Positions 25,279 to 39,430 are shown, counted from the stretch's first letter. The stretch is 64,000 nt of DNA from Artocarpus heterophyllus (GCA_025403435.1 JAJQZP010000045.1:1004737-1068736), one strand, 5' to 3'. Program-made: numbers and translations. The notes: generated by a model not told the origin, from the letters alone.

Positions 25279-25284
25279 TTTTTT
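25279..25284 (+). terminator. Pol III T-run terminator after tRNA-snoRNA (U2)
   Basis: Six consecutive T residues directly after the snoRNA stem are the first run of four or more downstream of the tRNA start. Confidence 0.75.
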
Positions 25285-28200
25285 CACACATTTTTTAATT
25301 CTTTTTGACTTTCTTGCTATAAGTCTCTGAGCATTGATTTGCAAGCCCTTCTTTAGCACCAAGAAAATAGTATTTAAGTGAGCAGACTAACATAACTTGT
25401 TTTCTCCACCAAAAAACAAAACTTACACCGTCACATGCCAAAAGTATATGTAAATACCACTTTTTTTTACTAATAATAATAATAATAAAAACATATCATT
25501 AATAACTCATCACCTAGATGTCATATATAACCCCTAAAAAAATCGAAAGAAATTTAACATTTAAGAGACGAAATGACTGTTTATATTACATATTAAAATT
25601 TTTAGAATCAAATTTGTATCATTTGAAGTATCAAGAATCAAAGTGTCACAATTCTAATTTTTCGGAAACCCAAAATAAAAATAACAACCCTTGTGAAAAA
25701 ACCAGAATCATTAAATTAAATAGAAGTTAAGAAGGTTCCTTCAACATTTACGAGATAAATAAGTAATAAAAAAAAATTACCAAAACGGAGATATACATTT
25801 TGGCATGCTTTTGTTTTCTTTCTCATGAGTAAAACATAACCTCTGCTTTTGCCTTGCTACAAACTTTAGCAAGTATTTTACCTTCATATGCACACATAGG
25901 GAAGACCATTAAATCTGCAATACAAAAAGGAAAGGAGGGCTACAATGATGGTAATTGATTTTGGAAACAAAGTGTTTCTCATAACTATAACTTAACATAA
26001 ACCATATACACCACCGGCGTTAAACAGAAAAAAAAAGAAAAAGAAAAAGAAACATAAGGGTGAAGGGAAAAAGAGATTACTAGTAACAGAGGCAGCGGTG
26101 CATTAAGAGGAGCTAAAGAAAGGCGACAATACTATAGGGCGGACGAAGACAGAAAAAATGAGGAACAAGAAGAAGAGCTCTTGGATTTGCTACGGTTGAA
26201 GGAAAGAAAGAGGAAATTATTTTATAGATACCAGAGTCAAAATGAGCTAAGCAACATGAACCCTTGAAAGCCATATCAAATTTTACCCAAAAATAGAGCA
26301 CATGAAAAACTGCTTGATTTTTTAACATGTTTGAATGATGAGGGTCGCTCCTAAAAGGTTGTGTGGTACAACTAATTCAAACTCTATCATCAATCAATAA
26401 AATGAGATTGTTATTTATGTGTCGTTACCATTTACAACCTTTTTGGTCTTTGTTAACAGAGTAAAAAAAAATTTAAAAAAAAAGTAAAAACGGTGCATTT
26501 TTTGCACCAAGTACTACTCTTACTATTTAGAAATGACATATGTTGTCGCTAAAGCATTATGAGAGCTAAAATTGACGTGATCTTTAGAGTGACGACAAAT
26601 ATTGATGCCATTAAAATATAGCAGAATTCAACTCTTAAATGACAATATGTGTCCTAGTTAGAAGCGCCTTCCTGGCATAAAAATCTCATGAAGTGGACCA
26701 CTTATTTTTGAAGCAACAAAAAATATTTGAGCGATGACATGAAGGTTGACAATTAAAAAGTCATCGAATTCGCTAAAAGTGACTATTCTTATGGTAATAG
26801 GATTAACCTTAAAATAAATATTATCACATCTCAGTTTTTATACGTCACACATTGGTCTTACTTGTCCACAGATCATATTGTTCCGAAGATTTTTCTTTAC
26901 TTTCCTTTTTCTAAAGAAAAAAATGATGCATTTAAGTATACAGAAATTACAAGGAAATAATATTTTTAAAATCTTAAGAAAAATTGTACGGATCCTAGTT
27001 CTCTCAAATAATTTCTTTGTGTGCTTGATTTTTGTTTTTGGGTAAAAAGAGAAAGAAAAGTTGATGGGCAAAAGGCATGACCAATTTTTTTTTTTTTAAG
27101 TCACAATAATACCAAACTTCGGATCAATTAGAATCAAGAACCATTGGTCATATAATTGTTTCATTAATCTATGTTCAAAAGATGAAAGGAAAAGGTGTAA
27201 TCTAATGGTATATGTTGCTTGTGGCCGTTGATCTAATTCGCTCTCATATTTTATTACTATTATTATTATTATTTTTTTTCGATATAGTTGATTAGAGTGT
27301 CCTCCTCAACCCCCCTAAGGACCGGTGAGGATATTATAATGTGGTTGATTACAATATTATCAGTTGAAGAAAAGATGTTTGGAACATACTAGGGTGGGTT
27401 GGAGATTAATGGTGATTATGATTACAATGTCGTCAATTGAAAAATTCAAGCAAGAAGACAATACTTGTATGTATCTTCTTAGAAAATCTTTTAACACCAA
27501 TTAATCAAGAGAAAAAAGCAAGTCTCCTAAAAAAAGTAAAAGCAATTAATTGCAAACCACAATCAATAAAATACCAAAATGTATCGCACAATTATTTTAT
27601 ATTTTTTATGTAATGCAACAATAAATAATAAATATTATTGTTTACGTAAGGTTGTTTTAAATTTAATTGACGCCAATAAATTACTCCTTTTTTTTTATTT
27701 AAGGACCTTTTATGAAACAAAATTAAAGGTTTTTATTAAAAATTTAACAAATATTAGACCATTTATGAGATACGTTTTAAGTTGATGGACTATTTATGTA
27801 ACAAAATTGACTTCAGTCACTAATTGTGAAAGAGAAAAAAATTTCAAGAACTACTTACAAATTTGTTTCCTTTTTAAAATTTTGCCAACTTGTTAAGTTT
27901 TATCTAGATGATATATTTTCATTCGAGGGACAGAAAGGAGAAAGAAAAAACGAAGAAAGATTGTTGGTCCTCATGAAAACGCATATGATACGAGTGAGCT
28001 TTGACAACATGATCAAAAGTCAACTAAAAAAATAAACAAGTTTCTTCAACTTTGATCTTAGAATCCACGAGCACCGCTGTTATTTTTTTGTTGGTAAAAT
28101 AAGGTCTTTATTCCGGATTTGATGGAGATTGGCTTATCATGAAAAGTAACTTCCACGTGTATGGCATGTATCACGTATAATCAACCAAAAAACTCAACTT

Positions 28201-28425
28201 TCGCATGAAATATCACTTTAACATCTTAAAGATCGTTTGTTTTTTTGTTTGCTTTTTCGTTTTAAAAATGCTCGTTTGCTTTTTTATTTAGCCTAAAAGA
28301 TACAAAAACATATATTACAGAAGGATTTACAACGTGAAGAAAAAAAGAAATTGAATTAATGAAACATCATTCATGGCCGGGAACATTCTTTAAAAGAAAT
28401 TTAAAACAAATTCTGCTAATATTAT
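25285..28425. other. B1 spacer, no gene recognised (U2)
   Basis: Counterpart of 13937-17525 in U1. AT-rich, with a (TTA)n run near 27252-27272; no gene signal. A 70-codon ORF at 25518-25730 matches the U1 ORFs but is not preserved in B2. It ends at the attat target site of the Athila-like insertion. Confidence 0.6.
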
Positions 28426-29794
28426 TGTTATGCTTGAACCGTAAGTGAACGGTTCGTGCAAGTAATAAAGTGACCATAAGGTTAAGTATCGCCTTATAAG
28501 AATTGAACTTTTAGAAATTTTAACTAATTATTATGGGTTTACGAAACTTAATTTTATCTAGGCAACAATGAATATGAAATTAAAAGATGATTTTAATGAA
28601 AATTAAACTAACTAAATTAAACAAGCAATTAACAAAACAAACACCAGAATGACAAATTTGTGAAACAGAAATTCAATGTGAAGAGGTCTCTAGGGGTCAT
28701 GCCTTCACTCTATTCTACCAATGCTCTTCCTATTTGGTAATTGCTAACTCGTTTTACTTAATTCATTGATGAAGGATCAATACTAACATCATTCTCTTTC
28801 TCAAGCATCAATGAGGTTATATGTATAGATATTCAAGTCAATATCTCTGTCTAACTTGTCCACGTACATAGTCATTAAGCACATCCTTATAATAATCATC
28901 TAAATGCTATTGATTCTCTCGAACTCAACAACAACTAGATTATGTATCTCAAGACTAATAAATGAATTAATCTCTCTCAAGCATTAAAATCCATAAATCG
29001 AAATCAACTAATTCATTACTCAACAAATTAGAAGCATTAAACATATGAGAACACAAATGAATTGATAACAATCTTCCAAATATTCTAAGCATAATTTGAA
29101 TAGAGCTACATTAAGCCCTTTGATAGAAAATCTAGCCAATCATAGATAAATTTATTTAAGAAATCCATAAATGTAAATATGTTCATGACAAATCCACAAT
29201 TATAAATTTCAAAATGAAAATCAAAATAAAGAAGAGATTAGGAGGAAACTCCAGTTGAGAAGATCTTCAAAGCTTCAATCCTCCAAGAATCTTCAAGAAA
29301 ATCCACCTCTAAGCTCTCTCTCTCTACAAATTTGAGCCTCTAAGATCCTCCTTGGAAAGTGTGCCTTCCTTCTTTAGGGTTTTAGGTGTTAAAGCTTTGT
29401 TTCAGGTTCGATTTAAGTAGTCAAGTCGAAGGAATGGTTAAGATCAACCCAAAATCAGTAATCAGCAATCAACATGCCCAAATATGCAAAAGGCACGCAG
29501 TGGTGCAATGCAGCTTATGCAATTGCGTAGTCCAAGCACCCTTGTGGTGTGGCCGCTTGAGGTCTACAATTCTGAAGCGTGCCTAAATGGTGCAACTGCT
29601 CAAAGGCTTTAGCCTAAAGCTCCAAAATACCTCCAAAAACTCCTCTTTTGAGCCAATTTGTTCATGAGTCCAACTTTTCTTCATTTTCTACAAAAATAGC
29701 ACAAAATGACATCAAACTAACACTAATGCTTAAGGTTTACACAAATACTTAACCTTAAAAGTACTAGAATTATAAGTAAAGTATTCACTCATCA
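28426..29794 (-). repeat. Athila-like 3' LTR of the complete element
   Basis: Begins TGTTATGCTTGAACC and ends TATTCACTCATCA on the plus strand. Nearly identical to 17526-18895 and much more diverged from the 5' LTR at 39455-40658. Confidence 0.88.
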
Positions 29795-29835
29795 TATACA
29801 CCCAAGCTTAAACATTTGCTTGTCCTCAAGCAAGA
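29795..29835 (-). other. Polypurine tract and conserved 3' motif of Athila-like element
   Basis: On the minus strand, CTTGAGGACAAGCAAATG is followed by AAGCTTGGGTGTATA immediately before the LTR, the usual position of the plus-strand primer. Confidence 0.65.
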
Positions 29836-32139
29836 CACAAGAAAATGAGAAACAACAAAAATTTTTAACCAACACAAAACTTAAAAATACAAAGTGTGAG
29901 CTTCATATCCATTTGATAACGAGACAAATATCTCAAAAGCCACACATATGCTCCAAAGCTCAAGGGAAATACAAACAATAAGATTATCTAGAATTCAACA
30001 TTAACGACCAGTTTCACCCCACTCAAGTCTCTCTAAGTGTAAGTGTGTGCACAAATCAATCTCACTCTTCCTAGAGAAACTTATGTGCTTCGATGGACGA
30101 TGTAAAATCTCTAAATCAAATGTTTAGAACTACCATAAGCTCATTTTTCATGTCACTCTTCATTAACGCAGGCTAGTGTGTCATCAAATATCAAAAGGAC
30201 TTTTATGGCTTGTAATTGTAAGGCTCAGGTGAAGGGCAGGTGAGAAAGTATAATTTTCGGCTTAGATCACCTTAGGCATGTAATGCACCTTGTAGACCTT
30301 GCAATAAATGAGAACATAAACACCGACCCCTAAACTTGATCATTCATGTACAATCAATCATCTCTTCACAACTTTACTCACCAATATCCACAAAAACACA
30401 AAAATAAATATGTTTACAAAAATTTATTCTATTTTTGTTCTTTTATCCTTTTTTGTTTTTGTTTTTTTTTATTTGAAATGAAAATGAAAATATATGAAAC
30501 AAAATTAAGTCACAATAACTATTGAAGCAACATAACCCTCCAGGTTCACTCACATGAGAAATTATGTGCTCCTTCGGGCAATGGCCAAAGCTCATTCAAG
30601 CAAACTTCTCTCAAGCATGACTTAACATAGGGCACACCCACTAGTGGTGGCAAGTGACCATAATGAGACCATTAGCCATCATGAAATGAAAGTTTAAATC
30701 ACTCCCTAAGATATTAACCTAAAAAGCTAGCTCAAGGAGTGCATATAAACTATTTTGTTGATGTGGCATTACCAAGATGCAATCTCCGCTGGCTAGAGCT
30801 CCAATGCTTTTAAAAAGATACAAAATATATTTATTGTGATGGGATAAACATAAAGGAAAAATACTTGATGGATGAAACAAGGCTTTAAGGCTTAAAAGGG
30901 ATAACAAGGGATGAGTTTATCTTAGGTAAGCTTCAAAAGCCCAAACAATCCAAGAATTGCCTAAATGTCAACAATGACACCTAACCTAGGATTTTGTCTT
31001 AAGATTCACTCAAATGGGTTCTAGAGTTCATGAGATGTTAAAATCTATCTAATGCATATAAGTTTCTCCAAAAGTTCAAAATTTCAAGTGATCATCATTT
31101 GGAGTGCTCAAGTGTAGAGGGTCAAAAATGAAATTCAACCAATGTAAGTTAAGCACATAGAAATCTCCATGAATTATATTTCCAAAGGCCCAATCCTCTT
31201 TTTCATCTTCCCCCTAATGCCATTCATGAGGGGCTTAGCTCAACGAATCTTTGTGGCCCTTGAAAGAGCCGGCCTAGGACTAATGTTCTGGTCTTTAAAC
31301 AAGAACTAAAGGGCTCGTTCATCCTGATGCTACTTAGACGTGAGTTCGAACATGTCCTGCTTAGAGAACGCATTGTAATTAACATCATCATCAAATTCTA
31401 GTTTTCTCTTTTTTCAAAACTCACACTTTTATTTAGATAACTAAGAAACAAACACTTAAACAATAACTAAAAGACATAGTTTTGGGAAGAAACCAAGAAA
31501 CAAGATCCTAAGAACCAATCAAATATGTATTCCCTCCCCAAACTTAAATAAAACATTGTCCTCAATGTTTTAGAATAATTAAAGCACAAGGGAAAAAGAA
31601 CACATACCCAAGAGGCTAGATAACAATACTCGCCTCCTATTGCTCCATGCCATCGCCATCTCCTTGCAATGGTGGATAAGGGTTGAAGGAGGCTCTTTAG
31701 GTATTGAGGAGGTGGTGGATGCCCAACATGTCATAACTGAAATTGATGCCAAATCGGTTGAAAATCAATCCAAGCATGTTGAAGTATTGCTTCAAAATGT
31801 TTTCATGTGAGTTTCTGTTGTTTTTTATTGGCAACTCTTGCTTGGATATCAAGGATGTTTCATCCTTGTTGGCTCAATTCTTGATTGATTACTACTATCT
31901 ACTTGCCTTGATGATAATCCATTCTTTGCAGTTCTTTGGTGGTCATGGAACCAAGAGCTTTCATTGATGATTATGATGGTCCAACCTCTTGATTGCTTGG
32001 AGGTGGAGGTGGGTGCTCAAATTGTTGCTGCTGGCATTACGCTGCTTCCCATTGGCGATAAAGACAATCAATCATTGGTGGTGGGTGTGGTAAAGAGTTT
32101 TGTTGTTAAGGAAGATTGACCACGTGGAATCCCAATTCC

Positions 32140-32796
32140 ATGAGCATAGGAGCAGCACCTTCACAACATTTTTATAGTTGAATGGCTTTGTGGTCTATTA
32201 GGGGGCCGAGGTCGTAGATTAACTCCTTTTCTCTTATCTTGACTCTGGCCTTCCGACACAAGTCAGTGATGAGAGAGGGATAAGTGTGTCCTCTGGTGGT
32301 CGTCCCTTTAATGCAATAAAGAAGAGAGACTTTAATTACTTTGCCGACATTAATGGATCTCCCTATCAATATGGTAAAAAGTAAAGCCACTCTCTCTGCC
32401 AGTCTGTTGCAATGTGGGTGTCAAATTGGTACACAAGAAACTATACCAAGCCTTTGAATATCAATTCAGTGTGTTTGTAGGGAACGTAAAGACAAGACTT
32501 TCATATTCACTATGTGACATCCACCATGTATTGGGAGCACACATCTTCGTTACAATATAACTATAATCCAAATCCTCACACACATATTGAGTATACTCAT
32601 CGGTGGCAATGTTGGAGAGATTATAGTACTCATTGTTTGCTTCGGGAATGAAAGACACCATTTTACCCCAAACAGATACCTCGTTGTTGGCTTGTTCTTG
32701 AGAAGCATTTGCATAAAACTCTCTTACTACATCCACCATCACCATATCCGACTTATCCATAACATTAATCCAAACCCCTACCCTTAATAAAATCAA
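32140..32796 (-). pseudogene. Athila env-position ORF remnant (putative plant transposon protein domain), U2
   Basis: Minus-strand fragments 32796-32461 and 32390-32172 correspond to the U1 remnants and carry the same recognisable words (REFYANA; LLFTILIGRSINVGKVI; GHTYPSLITDLCRKA). A deletion of a few codons relative to U1 lies near 32400 (tctctctgccagtctg here against tctgccgtcacattagtttg in U1), between the fragments. It lies between pol and the 3' LTR, the usual place for this domain. Function unknown; not translatable as one protein. Confidence 0.6.
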
Positions 32797-34084
32797 CTAT
32801 GTGCCCATCTCTTTCTGCATAGGGCCTCAATCCCCTCCTATCATCAATTTCTTTTTCTTTGCAACAAAAGTGTTATGCTTCTTCTCTGCTTTGGTATTAA
32901 CATTTTTTTTTTTGTCGAAGGGTGTATTTGTTGGGAACTTTCGCCCTTTTGTTTCTTTGGAGGCATGATTCTTCTAATACTTCACCTAGACCAATTATCA
33001 AGCACTTGGAGTGTGCCCACCAAAATTATAACCAAATACCCAAATTATTCTTTCCAACTAGCCCACTTTCACAACAATCCACAACAATTTAACTCCACGC
33101 AAAAATTATCTCACAACAATTCAAATCACAACTTCACCACTTAGGAAAATCTCAATTACAAAATTTCACAAATTTCCTTCTCACAACTTCACAGCTAACC
33201 TAATTTTTATCGATTAAATTGATCATCACACCTTAGTGGAGGGATTACTTAATGAAAATACCATAAAAGTAGCCTTGAAGTTGTAAAGCATCATCCACAA
33301 GGTGCTTCCAATTGGTGATGGTCTTCAAAATTGTTGAATAGAGCTCCAATATAGGGGTTTATTATGGATTCTTGAAAATTAAGAGGTGTTGATAAGGATT
33401 TGATTAAGGTTTGGAAGAGAATTTTAAGAAAAATTTTAGTTGTGGAAGTGTAGGTTGAAGTGAGAGAGTGTTTTAGGTGTTTGAAGAGTAAGGAGAAATG
33501 CGAAGAGTGGTGAGAGAGTAGTAAGAATAGGGTCTTAGGAAGAGAGATTCGAAATGAGTCTTATTTCTTCAAATTATTTTTTCTAACGCTCCCTTATGCA
33601 GCCTGTGCAAATGCTTTGCTCATCCGCGTAAGGCTCTCGGGTCCCCAAGGGATCTATGGCTTACAACCACATGGCCCATACAACATGTTTGGCAGCCACG
33701 CGAGGCCTTTTGGTCGCAACAGCGCTGCCTCATGTGACCTCCACACCTTGTTGCGTAGCCACATGCTGCTCTCTATGTTTTGGCTCAAAATTAAGTTTTT
33801 TCCACCTCATTATATCAATTTTTTTTCACTAATTCTTGTCTTTGTAGCCTCCCAATTATTTTAACACCTATCAAAACACACAAATTTCAAGTATTAAAGA
33901 AAATTTTGAAATATTAACTTACAATACTTAAGTAAATATTATTTTAAGTAAATAATTTAAACTATTGAAAAACCTAATAAAATTAAACAAAACGAAAATA
34001 AAATAAAATAGAAGTAGTGAAAGGATCAAAAACTTGGGCTAAGTAGTGCTTTGTTGAAGGTTGTTAGCTCGACATGACCATGGC

Positions 34085-37000
34085 TTGATTATTTAGGATC
34101 ATCGAGGAGGAAAATCATGTTTCACCCTTCTCCAACATGGTAGTGCTTGAGCCTTTGACCGTTGACATGAAAAGTTGTTCCATCATCTCCAATAAGTTCG
34201 ATGGCACCAAATGGAAGTACTTGCTTGATTTTGAACAGGCCGGACCACCGCGGCTTTAATTTTCCCAAGAACAACCTTAGATGAGACTTGAATAAAAAAA
34301 CTTGTTGTCCCTATACAAACTCATGTCTAAGTATATTCTTGTCATGCCAATTCTTGGTTCGCTCTTTGTAAATCTGAGCACTTTCATAAGCTTCATCTTG
34401 GATTTCCTCAAGTTCATTGAGTTGTAACAAGCATAGGTCCCTATATGCCTTCAAATCAAAGTTCAACTTCTTGATAGCCTAAAATGTCTGATGCTGTTAC
34501 TCAACCGGTAAATGACAAGCCTTCTTAAACACTAATTGGTCAGGTGACATGCCAATTAGTGTTTTGAAAGCCGTTCTATCTGCCCACAAAGCATCATCTA
34601 ACTTCAAAGAGCAATCCTTGTGGTTGGCATGCATCATTTTCTCCAAGATTTGCATCATTTCTCGATTGGAGATCTCTACTTACCCATTGGTTTGGGGATG
34701 ATAGACGAGAGCCACCTTGAGCCTCACTCTATATTTGGCCAATAGATAGTTGACTGCTTTGTTTCAAAAATGAGTTCCTTCATCACTAATTATGGCTCAA
34801 GAAGTACCAAACCTAGTGAAGATGTTCTTGTGTAAGAATTTCAACACTACTTTAGTACATTTGTTGGAGTCACAATGGCTTCCACCCCTTTTCAGACATA
34901 ATTAACCACTAACAAAATATACTCATGGCCAAAGGAAGATGAAAATGGGCCCATGAAGCCAATTCACCACGCGTCAAAGATCTCAATCACACAATGTTGT
35001 TCAAAGGCATCTCATGATGCCTAAAGATGTTACCCACCTGTTGACGTCGGTCATAAGTCTTCAAAAAAGCATAACTATCTTGGAAAATAGTACGTCAATA
35101 AAAACTGGATTGTAACACCTTCATGCGGTTCTATCTACTCCAAAGTGACCTCCATACGGTGAGGCATGGCAAAAATAGAGGGTGGCTTGGATTTCTTCTT
35201 TAGGAATACCCCTCTAAACCAGTTGATCAACGCATCTCTTGAACAACAAAGGATTATCCCAAAGTTAGCTTTTCACATCATGGAGGAACTTCTTCTTTTG
35301 ATGATAAGAAAGGTTAGCATACTAAAGGAGTTTTATCTCAACACTAAAAAGTTGCTCATTTAGGAAGGCTTGTTGGATACATGAACTCCCCACTCTTTCC
35401 TCAAGCTCAAGTCGCTAAAGATTATCTATAACAACATTTTTACTTCACTTCTTATCGCGGATTTCCATATCAAACTCTTGAAGTAAAAGAATCCATTGGA
35501 TTAGATAAGACTTGGCATCCTTCTTCGTAAACAAGTACTGAATTGTCACATGGTCTATATAAACAACTAACTTAGACCCAATGATGTAGGGTCAAAACTT
35601 GTCAGAAGCATAGACTACCGCTAGCATCTCCTCCTCAATAGTGGTATAAATGAATTGAGTATCATATAGAGTCTGGCTTCAATAGTATATGGCCCAGAAG
35701 ATCTTGTCTTTTTGTTGCCCAAGAACTGCTCTAACCACATAATCACTAACAATGTACATGATCTCAAACAGTTCCTTCCTATCGTGCACAGCCATGATAG
35801 GCTCCGAAATTAGCTTCTCTTTGATCAAGTTAAAGGCTTTCAAGTAAGAATCATCAAAATTGAACACGGAATCCTTCTCAAGAAGGTTGCATAATGGCTT
35901 GACAATCTTAAAAAAATCCTTGATGAACCTCTGATAAAACCCAATGTGGCCCAGAAAACGTCAAATCTCCTTGACATTTATTGGTGGAGGAAGCTTCTTA
36001 ATTGTTTCAATCTTAGCTCGATCAATTTCAATTCCCTTGGATGACACCTAATGGCCTAGATCAATCCCCTTCTTAACCATAAAGTGGCATTTCTCTTAAT
36101 TAAGCATAAGATTCTTCTATTCACACTGTTGTAACGTAAGTAATAGATTATAAAGACAATGATCAAAGGAAGAACTAAAAACGGAGAAATCATCCATGGA
36201 TACCTCCATTATCTCCACTACCATGTCGGAAAAGATAACCATCATGCACCTTTCAAATGTAACAAGGGCATTACATAAACCAAAAGGCATTCATCAAAAG
36301 GCAAAATTACTATAGGGGCACGTGAAAGTGGTCTTCTCTTGATCTTCAGGAGCAATGGTAATTTAGTTGTATCCTGAGTACCAATCAAGGAAGCAATAGT
36401 ACTTATATCCCGCGAACCGGCCCAACATTTGATTAACGAACGGAAAGGGAAAATAATCTTTCTTTGTAGCTTTGTTTAACTTCCTATAGTCACTATACAC
36501 TCACCAACTAGTGAAGGTTCTTGTGGGATGAGCTCATTCTTCTCATTCTTGAAAACCGTCATACCAACCTTCTTTGGCACTACTTGAACCAAACTAACCC
36601 ACAAGCTATCAGATATGGCATAGATGATTCCCGTGTTAAGAAACATCAAAACTTCAGCGCGTACCACTTCCTTTATAGCTAGATTCAACCTCTTTTGATG
36701 CTCAATGAAGGGTTTGTAAGAATCCTCTATCTAGATCCTATGCATGCAAATAGTGGGGCTAATCCATTTTATGTCGAAAATAGACCAACCCAATACAGAC
36801 TTGTGCTTCTTCAAGACATCAAACAACTTTTCTTCCTCTTAAGGCTCAAGAACGCCGAGATAATCACCATAAAAGTAGAATTGCATATTAAAAATGATCA
36901 GATAATTACTTCAAAACTGGCCCTTCTTGGGATGAATTAGAAACTTTTGAAAAGACCTTAGGAGTGTCAATGTTCACTATCTCAAGATTTTCTATAACCA

Positions 37001-39330
37001 CCTTAGAAGTTACTTCACTTGGTAAAGTGTCTAAAGCAAACACACAATCTTCAAGGTATTCTTCAACAAAATTACATTATTGAAATCTGATGTGGGAAAT
37101 ATGTCCTTCCAAGATTTAGAATTCACAAGACAATGCTCAAAAAAGGTCATGAGAAAAAATTTCACACCTTTAACATAATCCGTCACAATATCAACTCGGT
37201 TGCAAGTTTGTACCTTATCTGGATATTTCACGGAGTTGTAGATGTTGAACTTCACTTCCTCTTCATTCAACTGAAGAGTCAAGTTCCCACTATGAACATC
37301 AATCAAAGCCATACCAGTTGCCAAGAATGGTCGACTAAGAATTATGGGGATCTTTCGATCTTCTTCCATATTAAGCACCATAAAACCAACCAAGAAGATA
37401 AACTTGTTAACTTTAACCAAGACACCTTCGATGACATCTTTTGGATATATGAGAGATTGATCCGACATTTGCAATGAAATAGTGGTAGGCTTGACTTCAC
37501 CAAGTCCCAACTTTCGGAAAAGATGGAGAGTGGCATGAGATTGATACTTTCACAAAGATCACATAAAGCCCTCTTGAAAGCGGATTTACAAATAGTGCAA
37601 GTGATGGTAAAACTCTTAGATACTTTTAATTTTTGAGGCAAATTCTGTTGAAGGATCGCACTATACTTCTCCGTAAGTCATGCAATTTCCACTTCATGGA
37701 CATAGCCTCCTTCATAAACTTCACATAGTTATGCATTTGATTTAAAGCATCCACAAAAGAAATGTTGACGTGAATCTTGTTGAAAATCTCAAGAAACTTG
37801 GAGAATTGAACTTCCAACTTCTTCTTTTGGAATTGTTGAGGAAACAGTAATAAGGGGCTAATGATTGATGGGTTGTTTGGAAAAGAAATGGAATTTGGCT
37901 TAGCCGCTATCTTTGATTGCTCCACCACCACTTCATCTTCTTTATCCTTAGTATCATGAAGCTTTTGAGGCTCAACTATGATCTCACTTTCAGTGGTGAT
38001 TGCCTTGCAATGATCCTTGTGGTTTGTTTCGGTGTCTCTTGGAAATTTCCCCAATGGTTAGGCCTTGATAGAATTTGCGAGTTGCCTAATTCACATCTCA
38101 ATAGTCTTCATTTGTGTTCCCATGTTGTTTGAATGTGTCTTTATTCAATCAAGTCTTACCATATCCTTGTCAAATCTTGCCCTTATCTCCACCACGAAGT
38201 GCGCACAAGATCTTCCAATGATGGCTTCTTTTTCACTGCATTTTGATTCTTTTTTAGGGGAGGTTGCTAGAAATTTCATGTGTTTCCACAGGAGAAATTC
38301 TCATGATTATGGATTCTTAGATGATAGTGAGTAGACAACTTGTTACTCCGATAATTGAAGTTTCGATTGTTGACATATTGACATTGTCGACATATTGACA
38401 TTGTCCTTGATTAACCTTGCCACCAGAGAGTGATGCACTAGCCATAACCACCAATTCTTTGCTTGGGGAAGATTCCTTAGTAGTCAATGTTGAAATTTTA
38501 TTGGTCAAAATCGCTATTTGTGCCGAATAGCCACCTATGGCTCTATCTCATGAACACCGCCAACTTTCTCGAGTGTATTTCTCTCGTTGGGCCATTGATA
38601 GTTGTTAGAGGCCATCTTCTCCAAAAGAAGTTAAGCTTCCTCGACAAATTTTAGACAAGAAGGTACCCCTAACTACTGCATCAACAATGGTTCTTGTTTG
38701 GCCATTCGCAGCTGGATTTAGCACCAATCTTGATACTCATGTTGAGGACACCTCCAGATGAGATCCTTAAAACGCTCCTAAGATTCGTAGAGAGGCTAAA
38801 AATCCAATTGCCTAAATTGGACAATTTCATCTCGCAATTGAGAAGTCTTCAATAGTGGGAAGAACTTTGTGAGAAACCATTGAACTAGGTCCTCCCAAGT
38901 AGTGACATTGTGAGGTTGCAAAAATTGTAGCCAACACCTTGCTCGATCCCTAAGAGAGCATGGGAACAAGCATAGCCAAATAGCATATGATGACTCCTCA
39001 TTCATCTTCATGGTGTCACAAATCTCAAGAAAATATTGGGGTCTTCATTTGGCAACCCCTCATATTGGTTTTGTCGCACCATGTTGATGAAAGCAAGCTT
39101 CAAATTAAAGTTGTTGGCCTCTATGGTAGGCCTTTGGATCCCCAAGTAATTGTCATTCACAATGGGCTTGAAGTAGTCCCACAAGGCCGATTGTTGGTTA
39201 TTGTTTCTGCTGGCCATAGCTTGAGCTTTGTTCCTCTTGTCCTTTATTATCCTCCAAGGAGTCCGTTCAATTTTCGGATCAATAAGCAATAATTCCAAAC
39301 TTCGAGCACTTTGCATAAACCATCAAAGAC
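34085..39330 (-). pseudogene. Athila-like gag-pol polyprotein, multiply broken
   Basis: Read on the minus strand. Gag: 39316-39008 (with FNLKLAFINMVRQNQYEGLP) then 39011-38796 (LFPCSLRDRARCWLQFL, TTWEDLVQWFLTKFFP), the Retrotrans_gag core. Protease: 37641-37342, where the active-site DLGAS expected in this lineage reads DLCES, continuing in another frame at 37510-37031. Reverse transcriptase: 36688-36476 (SDSLWVSLVQVVPKK), with the catalytic block reading SMDDFSVF near 36190. RNase H: 35867-35679 (FDDSYLKAFNLIKEKL). Integrase: the core near 34960 reads IGFMGP, where IDFMGP is expected, so the first catalytic Asp seems lost. The C-terminal part lies near 34150-34200. A perfect 17-bp tandem duplication (38372-38405) shifts the gag frame. 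Not functional. Confidence 0.85.
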
Positions 39331-39430
39331 AACAAACATCACGTTTAGCAAAATCAAAAACAAAGAAAATGCCTAAATTAAAATTAAGTTACTTGACCAT
39401 AATATTAGCAAAAATATAAAAAAAATTCAA

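Larger units (their letters stand above)
23260..34129. repeat. Segmental tandem duplication, right copy (U2)
   Basis: 10.9-kb partner of U1, in direct orientation and abutting it. It keeps the intact snoRNA and single-copy versions of regions altered in U1. Its right edge continues without a break into the gag-pol half of the Athila-like element, so U2 holds the ancestral context and U1 the duplicate junction. Confidence 0.9.

Noticed and set aside
17526..29794. Reading 17526-18895 and 28426-29794 as the two LTRs of one element
   Set aside because: The purine tract lies on the same side of both, so both are 3' LTRs; the ATTAT target duplication and primer site pair 28426 with 39455 instead.
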